From assembly GCA_903915315.1 (NCBI GenBank), contig CAIWSO010000176.1, forward strand, positions 1 through 17,555: 17,555 bases of DNA, read 5' to 3'. The number at the start of each line of letters is the position of its first letter. Position 1 is the stretch's first letter. Position numbers and translations under genes: made by a program. The notes beneath the pieces are model-generated. The model saw only the letters and a program-made list of their open reading frames with translations, searched no databases and had not been told where the DNA came from. Of this stretch, positions 6,326-13,398 are shown in pieces. The stretch is from an uncultured Spartobacteria bacterium (GTDB lineage: Bacteria; Verrucomicrobiota; Verrucomicrobiia; Chthoniobacterales; Terrimicrobiaceae).

Positions 6326-7162
6326 ATGGACACCTATGCCTTTGAGGTTCTGCTGAAGCGCGTGGCGAGGTCATTCCAACTCTCTCTGCGGATTCTTCCC
6401 AGTTCGATTCGCTCCACGTTGACACTCGCTTACATGTTGGCCCGAGCCTCCGATACGATCGCGGATGCTTCCTCAGCGCCGGAGTTTCAGCGTGTGGCGC
6501 TTCTGCGCGCCCTGCCTGATTTTTATCCGGAGAAGAGCCCCGATCTTGGACTGCAGGGGGATGAAAAAGACCTTGTGAAACGGTTGCCTGAGCTCTTGGA
6601 GGTGCTGAAGACTCTTCCCGATGCGCCTGCTGTCGTTGAGGCTTGGCGGGTTATTCTTCGTGGTCAGATATTCGATATTGAGCGATTTCGGCCGACCGAG
6701 TCTGGCGAGACGGCATCTCCACTCTCACCTGAGGAACTGGATGAATACACCTACCTCGTGGCTGGGAGCGTGGGCGAATTTTGGACCCGCATTTGTTGCC
6801 AGCACATTCCGGGGTATACCTCGAAGTCGCTTGAGGATTTGTTGCCTGTGGCGCGTCGTTTCGGGCAAGCCCTCCAGTTGGTGAATATTCTCCGCGACCG
6901 GCGATCCGATGCTGATATCGGCCGCGTCTACATACCCGACCAGCGCTTCTATGCTGAGATGGAGCACGTAGGCGAGTTGCTGACCGCTGGTGATGAATAC
7001 ACGGTAAGCGTGGTGCCCCGAATGCTCCGAGCAGCCTGTTCGCTCCCCTTGGATCTCGCTCGACGCACGCTCGCTCTCGTTGCCGAGCATCCCCTAGGAG
7101 AACGCGTCAAAGTTCCGCGCTATATTGTTTGGTTTGCTTTGATTCGCGCCATGCTTCGCTGA
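6326..7162 (+). CDS. Squalene/phytoene synthase family protein
   Basis: Member of the trans-isoprenyl diphosphate synthase family that condenses two prenyl diphosphates head to head (squalene, phytoene or dehydrosqualene). From the ATG at 6326 it has 278 residues; a TTG at 6272 in the same frame would add 18 and overlap the alpha-E stop by ten bases. The start of homologous sequence (AFEVLLKRVARSFQLSLRILP) favours the ATG, which has AAGG three bases upstream. The first Asp-rich motif is DTIAD, as in squalene synthases (DTVED); the second is NILRDRRSDADIGRVYIP, which keeps the two outer Asp of DxxxD but has Ser in place of the usual Glu of D-x-x-E-D. VAGSVGEFWTRI corresponds to the conserved helix between them. 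There is no obvious C-terminal membrane anchor. It ends two bases from the convergent downstream gene. The product cannot be told from sequence; position in the ATP-grasp/alpha-E operon suggests a linked role. Confidence 0.88.
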   Translation: MDTYAFEVLLKRVARSFQLSLRILPSSIRSTLTLAYMLARASDTIADASSAPEFQRVALLRALPDFYPEKSPDLGLQGDEKDLVKRLPELLEVLKTLPDAPAVVEAWRVILRGQIFDIERFRPTESGETASPLSPEELDEYTYLVAGSVGEFWTRICCQHIPGYTSKSLEDLLPVARRFGQALQLVNILRDRRSDADIGRVYIPDQRFYAEMEHVGELLTAGDEYTVSVVPRMLRAACSLPLDLARRTLALVAEHPLGERVKVPRYIVWFALIRAMLR

Positions 7163-7164
7163 TC

Positions 7165-7596
7165 TCAGTTCATCAGCCCGACCACCCAGCCAACAGTCGC
7201 CCCATACAGTATATGGGCTCCGAGGTGTGCCAGACCGGTGGCAGGGCCTCTTTCATGGTAACGGGCTACAGGATGATGCTCCATGATCAAAATAGCCACC
7301 AAGAGCATGACCACCACGCCGTGCAAACTCCCCAAGAGGGCGCCGGTAAGCGTATTGAAAGGCAAATGGGAAAACCCCAGAAAGACTGCATAAAGAAAGG
7401 AAAAGCCAACCCCCATCACCAAATGAATGCCCATGCCTGTGGCGAAAGCGCGCGCGTTCATTCCCACCAATAAAGCTCCGCCGGCCTTTATCACATCCAC
7501 CTTGCTCCAGCCGGCCCAGCGTGGAAGAAATAAAAATAACGTCATTACCGAAGTTCCGGCACACCCTGCGACCAACAAACAATACCACGTTTTCAT
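7165..7596 (-). CDS. Small four-helix membrane protein (DUF6789-like)
   Basis: A 143-residue integral membrane protein with four predicted helices: about 4-25, 57-78, 85-110 and 122-143. The GMGIHLVMGVGFSFLYA segment, the GALLGSLHGVVVML helix, and the LAHLGAHILYGATVGWVVG end resemble small uncharacterised membrane proteins I would place in the DUF6789-like group; that assignment is from memory. Histidines inside or at the edge of helices (HLVMG, GSLHG, AHLGAH) are notable, and EHHP follows helix 3. The ATG at 7596 is chosen over a TTG at 7614 because AAGGGA lies just before it. Its stop is two bases from the stop of the convergent squalene-synthase-like gene, so no space exists for separate terminators. 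Function unknown. Confidence 0.75.
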   Translation of the reverse strand: MKTWYCLLVAGCAGTSVMTLFLFLPRWAGWSKVDVIKAGGALLVGMNARAFATGMGIHLVMGVGFSFLYAVFLGFSHLPFNTLTGALLGSLHGVVVMLLVAILIMEHHPVARYHERGPATGLAHLGAHILYGATVGWVVGLMN

Positions 7597-7671
7597 TGTT
7601 CCCTTTTCGCCCAATAAAAGTTTTGGGCAAGGTAGTGAATCACCCTCCGCAGATGAAAGATGAATGTGATT

Positions 7672-8391
7672 TCAACTAATCAAAAGCAATCTGGGGGAGT
7701 CGCCGGGAAGTGTGAGCGGAGCGCGATGGATACAAGGAGGAACAGGGTTCTCTGGATGTTCGATGGCAATGCGCCAGAGGCATCCTAGGCCGAAGGAATA
7801 AGGGCGCGCTCCGGCCAGCGGTGAGTAGTGGAGATCGTAGCAGTTTTCGTTCAGATAACTGAGGAAGTCGGCGTCATCCTTTCCACCGAAGTACTGGAGA
7901 AGTTCATTTCGCGTTTCGGGGATGTCTACGCGCCGAATAGCCTCTTCGTTGCGCAGCCCTTCGCTGGGTGGTCCATAGTAAGTGCAAAGCCAAGTGTAGG
8001 CTTCCACGGGGGCGCTATCGACATGAAAGGAGAAGACATCCGTGGGCACGGGGCCTGCGTCTTCGTCACGAGGATAACCATGGATGCAGTTGAGAACAGG
8101 ATCCAACTCGAGTTCCTTCAGTAAACGAAGGTCTTCGAGCAGGGTGTTGATCGCGATTGTGCCCTCGGGACTCACAGGCAGACTCGTGAGCAGCGATTCG
8201 TCGAGCGTGATGATGCCTTCGCCAGTGCCGAGTTTTTCCACCACCTCCTGAAAATCCCCCGCCAGCGCGCGTGGCCAGCAGAGTGCGTTGACGGGATATT
8301 CAAAGCGCGCCGTGGCCAGTTCCTCGAAACTCTCCACCACCTTGATGCACTCGTATTCAGGGGGAAGTGGAGGCGAGGAATGACAATTCAT
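7672..8391 (-). CDS. Uncharacterised protein, DUF1826-like
   Basis: A 239-residue soluble protein without signal peptide or membrane segment. I do not recognise a function. Its layout resembles DUF1826: CWPR (38-41), a central FHVD (122-125) followed by a WLCTYYGPPSEGL strand, and a C-terminal CIHRAP (220-225) with PRLLL at the end. The spacing H-x-D ... H ... R is the arrangement of metal- and cosubstrate-binding residues in cupin-fold Fe(II) dioxygenases, so a metal-dependent role is possible, but this is inference. The start is an ATG at 8391 without a Shine-Dalgarno; the leader on this strand carries CTCCTCCT instead. It is 75 bases downstream of the membrane-protein gene start on the same strand and may precede it in one transcript. 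The opposite neighbour is divergent. Confidence 0.7.
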   Translation of the reverse strand: MNCHSSPPLPPEYECIKVVESFEELATARFEYPVNALCWPRALAGDFQEVVEKLGTGEGIITLDESLLTSLPVSPEGTIAINTLLEDLRLLKELELDPVLNCIHGYPRDEDAGPVPTDVFSFHVDSAPVEAYTWLCTYYGPPSEGLRNEEAIRRVDIPETRNELLQYFGGKDDADFLSYLNENCYDLHYSPLAGARPYSFGLGCLWRIAIEHPENPVPPCIHRAPLTLPGDSPRLLLIS

Positions 8392-8541
8392 ATGCGGAGC
8401 GAATCAGCAGAATCCTCGTAGGAGGAGTAAAAAAATCTTATTGAAGCGGATTTTGGGCGGCGACATAGTCCGCATCCACAAAGGATGCGATCCTCGCTCA
8501 CCTCATCACGACCGGATCCTTTCACAACACCAACCTCACTT
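8392..8541. promoter_or_regulatory. Divergent intergenic region with small hairpin (DUF1826-like / fucU)
   Basis: 150 bases between divergent genes. CGCATCC (8471-8477) pairs with GGATGCG (8483-8489) around ACAAA, 53 bases before the fucU ATG. No T-run follows, so it is not an intrinsic terminator; it could be an operator. No consensus promoter could be picked with confidence. Confidence 0.3.
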
Positions 8542-8970
8542 ATGCTCAAAGGTATCCATCCCGCAATTAGCCCCGAACTTCTTAAAACACTCGCCGAAAT
8601 GGGGCATGGTGATGAAATCATTCTCGCGGATGCGCATTTCCCGGGGCACACCTTTGGAGCAAGGGTTCTTCGGGCGGATGGTTTGAGTGTGACGACCTTG
8701 CTGGAAGGCATTCTTCCTCTGTTCGAACTCGACAGCTATGCGGACCCGTTGGTGATGATGCAAGCCGTGCCAGGGGACGAGTTGGATCCCTCGGTCGAGG
8801 AAAAATACATGGCTGTCGTCAAACGTCATGCTCCTCAAGCCAAACTTCCGGTGCGAATCGACCGAATGGGATTTTATGATCGTGCCAAATACGCCTTCGC
8901 CGTTGTGATGACTGGTGAAGTCGCCAAATACGGCAACCTCCTTTTGAAAAAGGGCGTGACCAAGCAGTAG
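8542..8970 (+). CDS. fucU: L-fucose mutarotase (FucU; RbsD/FucU family)
   Basis: A 142-residue cytoplasmic mutarotase interconverting alpha and beta anomers of L-fucose (EC 5.1.3.29), feeding the kinase/isomerase of fucose catabolism. It is collinear with E. coli FucU (about 140 residues) from start to end: MLK.I.P.ISPELLK.LAEMGHGDEI at the N-terminus with His22 of the active site, PLFELDSYADPLVMM in the middle, and FYDRAKYAFAVV and AKYGNLLLKKGV at the C-terminus. The ATG at 8542 is fixed by this collinearity; an upstream in-frame ATG at 8485 would add unrelated residues. There is no Shine-Dalgarno. No fucose isomerase, kinase, aldolase or fucosidase gene is nearby, so here the gene is an orphan, and the exact sugar (fucose versus another pyranose) is less certain than the family. 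Confidence 0.93.
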   Translation: MLKGIHPAISPELLKTLAEMGHGDEIILADAHFPGHTFGARVLRADGLSVTTLLEGILPLFELDSYADPLVMMQAVPGDELDPSVEEKYMAVVKRHAPQAKLPVRIDRMGFYDRAKYAFAVVMTGEVAKYGNLLLKKGVTKQ

Positions 8971-9102
8971 TCCCTGCGTGACCGGCGCCCCTGCGCGGGA
9001 GGCTACGTATCCCCTCGGAAATACTCTCAATCCGAGCCCCTCGGCGTTTAATTACTAGCTTTCATTCATCGAATGGTGAATGGGTGAATGGCGAGGTTTT
9101 TT

Positions 9103-10170
9103 ATGATTCGTTTTAACTACAAGCCAGCCGGCACATCTCCTCTGTCTTTGATTTCACCGAGCGCCGCATCTGGGCCCCCAGCGTTGACGTTGATCCAGTA
9201 TAACGGGGAAAAGATTTTCGAGGCGGAGTTTGAAACGATCGAGGCGCTTTTGGAGCGCTACGACCCGTCGATGGTCAATTGGATCGATATCGACGGGTTG
9301 GGCGATGTGGGGTGTTTAAAAAAACTGGCCGCGCATTTTAAAATCCATCCCTTGGCCTTGGAGGATGTGCTTAATACCACTCAGCGGCCGAAGCTCGAAC
9401 GCTACGACGACCATTTTTTCATTGTTGGTGAAATGGTCTATTACAATAACGAGGATGTCCTTTGCTTCGAGCAGGTCAGCCTTTTTCTGGGTGCCGCTTT
9501 TGTTATTTCGATTCAGGAGGAGAGGGGACATGACGTATTTGAACGCATTAGGCAAAGGTTGCGTTCCGGTGCAGGTCAATCTCGCTTCATGGGTGCCGAC
9601 TATCTCGCCTACGCGCTTCTTGACGCCACAGTGGACCAGATGTTTCCGGTTCTAGAAAATGTGGGGGACTCGATTGAGGCCGTGGAGGAGGGATTGCTCG
9701 CCAAGCCCAGCCCGAAATCACTGACAAGCCTATACGAAGCAAAGCGGCTCCTGCTCTTGCTGAGGCGAACGATTTGGCCGCACCGTGAGATATTCAATAG
9801 CCTGATACGGGATGAGTCGGGCCTCATTCACCGTGAGACGCAGATATTTCTGAGGGACTGTTACGACCATGTCACCCAGATCATTGATATTATCGAAAGT
9901 TACCGCGACCTCACGGCAGGGCTTATGGATTTGTATATCTCGAGCCTGAGTTACCGCACGAACGAGATCATGCGTGTCCTCACCATTGTTTCGGTGATTT
10001 TCATCCCACTCACATTTTTGGCCGGCGTTTATGGAATGAATTTCAATGCCGATTTGCCCCTGAATATGCCCGAGCTCAACTGGCACTTCGGATACCTCTT
10101 TTTTTGGGTGCTTTGTGGGACTTTAGCGGTCGCTATGCTGGTTTTCTTTAAAAAGAAAAATTGGCTGTAG
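9103..10170 (+). CDS. corA: CorA-family magnesium/cobalt channel
   Basis: A pentameric inner-membrane Mg2+ (also Co2+/Ni2+) channel. From the ATG at 9103 it has 355 residues, the normal length; an ATG at 9088 adds five. I prefer 9103 because GCGAGG ends six bases before it. The large N-terminal cytoplasmic domain carries the family's WIDIDGLGDVG, HPLALEDVLNTTQRPKLERYDD and long willow helices. The C-terminus has two membrane helices joined by the YGMNF signature loop (GMN at 311-313) and MPELNWHFGY, and ends with a basic tail (FFKKKNWL). A small set of GGTGAATGG-type direct repeats (9074-9091) lies just upstream of the start. The gene ends 42 bases from the convergent antiporter gene. Confidence 0.93.
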   Translation: MIRFNYKPAGTSPLSLISPSAASGPPALTLIQYNGEKIFEAEFETIEALLERYDPSMVNWIDIDGLGDVGCLKKLAAHFKIHPLALEDVLNTTQRPKLERYDDHFFIVGEMVYYNNEDVLCFEQVSLFLGAAFVISIQEERGHDVFERIRQRLRSGAGQSRFMGADYLAYALLDATVDQMFPVLENVGDSIEAVEEGLLAKPSPKSLTSLYEAKRLLLLLRRTIWPHREIFNSLIRDESGLIHRETQIFLRDCYDHVTQIIDIIESYRDLTAGLMDLYISSLSYRTNEIMRVLTIVSVIFIPLTFLAGVYGMNFNADLPLNMPELNWHFGYLFFWVLCGTLAVAMLVFFKKKNWL

Positions 10171-10212
10171 GCTCGTGAAGATGTCTCTGCGCGAGTCGTT
10201 TTATTCGGCGAT

Positions 10213-11805
10213 TTATCGCGTTAGCAAAAAGATCAGAACACAAATGGTGGTCGGTATCGCCGCTGCCAGAAACAGCTTCAGCGCATCCACTCCGTTTGTG
10301 CCGAAGTAGGCTTGAAGAATCGATTGGCCTGCGGGGTTTGGCGCATTGGCAATCACCGTCAGGCCTCCGCCTGCGACGGCTCCGGCCATCACCGCGTATT
10401 TGGCTGAATCGCTGAATCCGGGAACGAGCGAAGCTAGATAAGTGATCGCCGCATTATCGTTAAATGCGGTGAGGAGTGTTGAACCCAAGAGCAGTTGCAC
10501 TGGATTCAAGCTTGCGAGCACCGGCTCGATCCACCATTGCTGGCAGCCTCCGTGAATAACCAGTCCCGCCAGGAAAAAACCAACAAGCACGGGGCCACGA
10601 AGGTTGATCGGATCTTGATTCCTTTCCGTGGCGGCAACAAAGGCGAGAAAAAACATGAAAACCAAGACAACGATAGCGGCATAGTGCGAAGTCAAAACAA
10701 CGAGGCCGATGAGCGCCAAATGTGTGAGGACAATCGAGACAGGAACGCTTGTTTTTGGCTGAACCAAGGCATGGCCGCTTTCCCTAAGTGCAAGCAACTC
10801 CCTGCGAAATATAAAAAACGCCAACGCATTTGAGATGAGAATCGAGAGCACGGCCTTCCAGCCAAAATGCGTTAGCATGTGGAGGCTGTCCCATTTCCAA
10901 TGACTGGCCACCATCACCACGGGAGGAGCAGCAAAGTGGGTCAGCGTTCCTCCTATGGATATGTTAACGAATAGCAGGCCCAGCGTTGTGTAGCGGAGCG
11001 CCATGGAGGGTTGCAGTTTGAAGAACTTTTCCACCAAAATCAGGGCGCAGATCGTCATGGCTGCAGGTTCCGTAATAAACGAGCCCAACATAGGTCCAAC
11101 GGTGAGGATGGATAGCCACCAAGCGGCTGGTGTTTTTTTTCCCAAGCAGGCCACCATTTTTAGCGCCCCTTCGGCGAAGTATAAAACGGGGCGGGAGCTT
11201 GCGATAGCCATGATGACAACAACAAAGACCGGCTCCGTGTAGTTCACGCCATTGATGTAATGAAAGAATGTATCTGGGCCCTTTATTAGGGCGACAGAGA
11301 TAGCGAGTGGGATCAGCCAGATTCCAAAGACCGCTTCGACCTCGCCAAGAAAATGAAAAACCACCTCGCGGAACTTCTTGCGCTCGATCTCTCGCAGGAG
11401 CACGGGATCTGGGGCGGACGATTTCTCCAGCTTTCGGACGAGAACCGCGTGCTCGTGTTCGCACCTGTGCGAAATCGTGCGGAACTTCGCGGCCAGAAAG
11501 GTGTGCCCGATCGCTGCTAAAAAAATCGCCGTGGCGATGGCATTGAACGGATCGGCTTTGATGCGGCCCAGTAATTTGGGGGCAAGTCCGGCGATGGAGG
11601 CATCGTTGTATTGCGCCACGGGTATGGGAAACGCAGCGACTGCGCCGGAATCCGCTGCGGATGCGAGTGCTACCGTCGACAGCATCATCAGGCAAAAAAC
11701 GACAAACGTGGAAGCTAGGTGTCTTCGAGAAGAAAAAAGTTCATCCATACTTACCCGTCCTGTAACAGAGCGCGCACCGACTGCCAATGGTTTGAAGTTC
11801 GTCAT
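10213..11805 (-). CDS. Putative Na+/H+ antiporter (DUF1504 / PF07399 type)
   Basis: A polytopic membrane protein of 530 residues. Hydrophobic segments and family blocks include EVEAVFGIWLIPLAISVAL, GSFITEPAAMTICALIL, GGTLTHFAAPPVVMVA and FNDNAAITYLASLVPG, as in the putative Na+/H+ antiporter family (DUF1504). The TEP..M and FNDNAA segments recall ion-binding half-helices of the NhaD/ArsB-like transporters, so exchange of a cation for protons is likely, but the ion is not shown. About ten to twelve helices can be drawn. The listed ATG at 11805 overlaps the upstream fic stop as ATGA. An ATG at 11748 would start the protein at MDELFSSRR, just before the first hydrophobic segment, and is a good alternative (GGGTAAGT upstream). 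A cytosolic charged stretch of about 40 residues follows the first helix pair (KFRTISHRCEHEH). Convergent with corA. Confidence 0.85.
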   Translation of the reverse strand: MTNFKPLAVGARSVTGRVSMDELFSSRRHLASTFVVFCLMMLSTVALASAADSGAVAAFPIPVAQYNDASIAGLAPKLLGRIKADPFNAIATAIFLAAIGHTFLAAKFRTISHRCEHEHAVLVRKLEKSSAPDPVLLREIERKKFREVVFHFLGEVEAVFGIWLIPLAISVALIKGPDTFFHYINGVNYTEPVFVVVIMAIASSRPVLYFAEGALKMVACLGKKTPAAWWLSILTVGPMLGSFITEPAAMTICALILVEKFFKLQPSMALRYTTLGLLFVNISIGGTLTHFAAPPVVMVASHWKWDSLHMLTHFGWKAVLSILISNALAFFIFRRELLALRESGHALVQPKTSVPVSIVLTHLALIGLVVLTSHYAAIVVLVFMFFLAFVAATERNQDPINLRGPVLVGFFLAGLVIHGGCQQWWIEPVLASLNPVQLLLGSTLLTAFNDNAAITYLASLVPGFSDSAKYAVMAGAVAGGGLTVIANAPNPAGQSILQAYFGTNGVDALKLFLAAAIPTTICVLIFLLTR

Positions 11806-13181
11806 TGCCAGATCGCTTTCCAGCTTTCCAGTTCCGAAAGCCTCAAGCGATGCCGGACGATGTTACCCGGGTGGATTCCGCATAATTCCATTTCGATCGT
11901 TTCCATAAATTTCTTCCACTCGGATTTGGGGATTTTTTCCGCTGCAACTTGGTTTGAAAAATCCAAGGCTACCGATTTCGACATCTTCTTCTGGACGATT
12001 TCACGAACCGTTTCCGAAATGGAGGCGCGATATTTGAGGCGAAACGGATCCGGTGTTCCTAGAGATTGCCTGACCGCTGAATACCGTGCGCAAGAGCGGC
12101 GGTATGCAAATTCAAATACATCGCGTAAGTATTCATGGCGATTCAGCTCATAAATCCCGAGCAAGCCACCAATGTAGTCTTTCTGCTCGACGTCAATAAA
12201 CGAGAGTGGGCAAAGATTTCTGCGTATGAGCGGAATGTTCGCCGCCAACCGGGAAACCCGCTTGTTCACGTCCTCGAATGGCTGGAGGTAAGGGAGATGC
12301 ACCATCACGAAAAATGCCTGTTCAAAGGGATCCTGAATCGCCTGCGCCTTCAGGAGTATCGCATCGAAATTCTCCTCGATCATTTGCGGCACGGCCAGGG
12401 GATGGAAGACCGTGCCACTGATTCCCACAGGTCGGGTGCGGATGAGCCCGCAGGACGCTGGATTTGGCAAGAGATTGTCCGAAAGCAACGCGTGAATGTT
12501 GCAAATCGTGTGGCGATTGAACCCAATGCCATCCGCTTGCTCCGCGAGCATCTCGATAGCAGATTTGTGATTGAGGATCATTTGAGTTTCCTCTGGCGGT
12601 TTTCCTTCAGCTCCCTCTCCACATTCGATGAGGTGCTCGGTCTCGAGCAAGGAATAGGTATTCCCCTCCAGGCGGCTGGAGTTCCAGGAAAGATCGATCA
12701 GTAAACGTTGCAGGAACTGACGAACATAAGTGCCCGGCGGGAGTTCCTCAAAACTCACTTGTCCCAGACGCGCCAAATCGCTCCTCATCGAACTTGGAAG
12801 ATAAAATGTCTTGTTCGGATGGTAGGCATCCAAAAAAGCTCCCCGATAGCCTACAGGTGTTCGTTGCGCCAATGGTCGCAGGATTGACTCTCGAATGCGG
12901 GCAGCTTCCGGCGAAAGCCACTCGCTTCCATGTGAAACCGATGGGGAATCCTCCCTCACGCTCGTACGGGATTCCAAAAATAAATAACGGCGTGCTCTTC
13001 CAACGCCTTTTGGTTCCAAGCGGCCTTCGGAAACGAGATGCTCCAACTGTCGTTGGAGCGTCCGTTTCGGTATGTTGAGTGCCGGAGACTCCAACAAATC
13101 ACGGATCGCAGCCCCATGCGGATATAAACGGACAATATCCGATATGGCGCCTAATTGGTATTTTGAGATTTTAAGTGGCAT
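11802..13181 (-). CDS. Fic-family protein with N-terminal winged helix and non-canonical Fic motif
   Basis: A 459-residue Fic-family protein. Fic enzymes usually transfer AMP or another nucleotide to a hydroxyl side chain. Residues 1-70 look like a winged-helix DNA-binding domain (SKYQLGAISDIVRLYPHGAAIRDLL ... RTLQRQLEHLVSEGRL ... RRYLFL is the order). The inhibitory helix motif S168-x-x-x-E172-G-N is intact, as in class II Fic proteins. The core motif, normally HPFxDGNGRxxR, reads Q300-P-F-E-D-V-N-K-R-V-S-R311: catalytic His is Gln and the loop Gly is Val, while F, D/E, N, R and the final R remain. The flanks HLPYLQPF and RLAANIPLIR seem typical of a subfamily. AMPylation by the standard mechanism is therefore doubtful. 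The stop overlaps the antiporter ATG by four bases, so the two are probably cotranslated. An AT-rich palindromic region precedes the ATG and may be its own operator. Confidence 0.88.
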   Translation of the reverse strand: MPLKISKYQLGAISDIVRLYPHGAAIRDLLESPALNIPKRTLQRQLEHLVSEGRLEPKGVGRARRYLFLESRTSVREDSPSVSHGSEWLSPEAARIRESILRPLAQRTPVGYRGAFLDAYHPNKTFYLPSSMRSDLARLGQVSFEELPPGTYVRQFLQRLLIDLSWNSSRLEGNTYSLLETEHLIECGEGAEGKPPEETQMILNHKSAIEMLAEQADGIGFNRHTICNIHALLSDNLLPNPASCGLIRTRPVGISGTVFHPLAVPQMIEENFDAILLKAQAIQDPFEQAFFVMVHLPYLQPFEDVNKRVSRLAANIPLIRRNLCPLSFIDVEQKDYIGGLLGIYELNRHEYLRDVFEFAYRRSCARYSAVRQSLGTPDPFRLKYRASISETVREIVQKKMSKSVALDFSNQVAAEKIPKSEWKKFMETIEMELCGIHPGNIVRHRLRLSELESWKAIWQ

Positions 13182-13198
13182 ATAAAAATATTTAAATG

Positions 13199-13252
13199 GC
13201 GCAAAAATGATTTATAAATCGTTTTGATGCGCTTAATGTGGCGCGATAAATC
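13199..13252 (-). promoter_or_regulatory. AT-rich palindromic region upstream of fic (candidate operator/promoter)
   Basis: GATTTATAAATC (13209-13220) is a perfect 12-bp palindrome, flanked by inverted GCGCA (13199-13203) and TGCGC (13228-13232), almost symmetric about it. A further partial copy, GCGCGATAAATC, lies at 13241-13252. The site is 18-71 bases upstream of the fic ATG, where an operator for the Fic protein's own winged helix would be expected. TTTATAAAT could double as a -10 region; no clear -35 was found. Confidence 0.45.
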
Positions 13253-13398
13253 AAAAAAGCAACTTTTTTTGAAAAAAGGGGATCATAAGGGGCGGGGCAA
13301 TATCAGCTCTGACATGCTTCCAATTCCTCTTCGTGTCTTTGTGCCTCAGTGAGAGACATCTTCGGCTCATCGTTCGGCCTTAGACTTCCGGATGTCTT

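Noticed and set aside
8485..8541. Upstream ATG of the fucU frame as the true start
   Set aside because: The extra 19 residues are not FucU-like, while the ATG at 8542 aligns exactly with the known N-terminus of the family.
8971..9000. Hairpin just after the fucU stop (TCCCTGCG with CGCGGGA)
   Set aside because: The stem has a bulge, the loop is long and no T-run follows, so an intrinsic terminator is not supported.
10171..10204. Possible terminator between corA and the convergent antiporter gene
   Set aside because: The stem GCTCG/CGAGT is five pairs with a 16-base loop; a T-tract follows but the hairpin is too weak to call.
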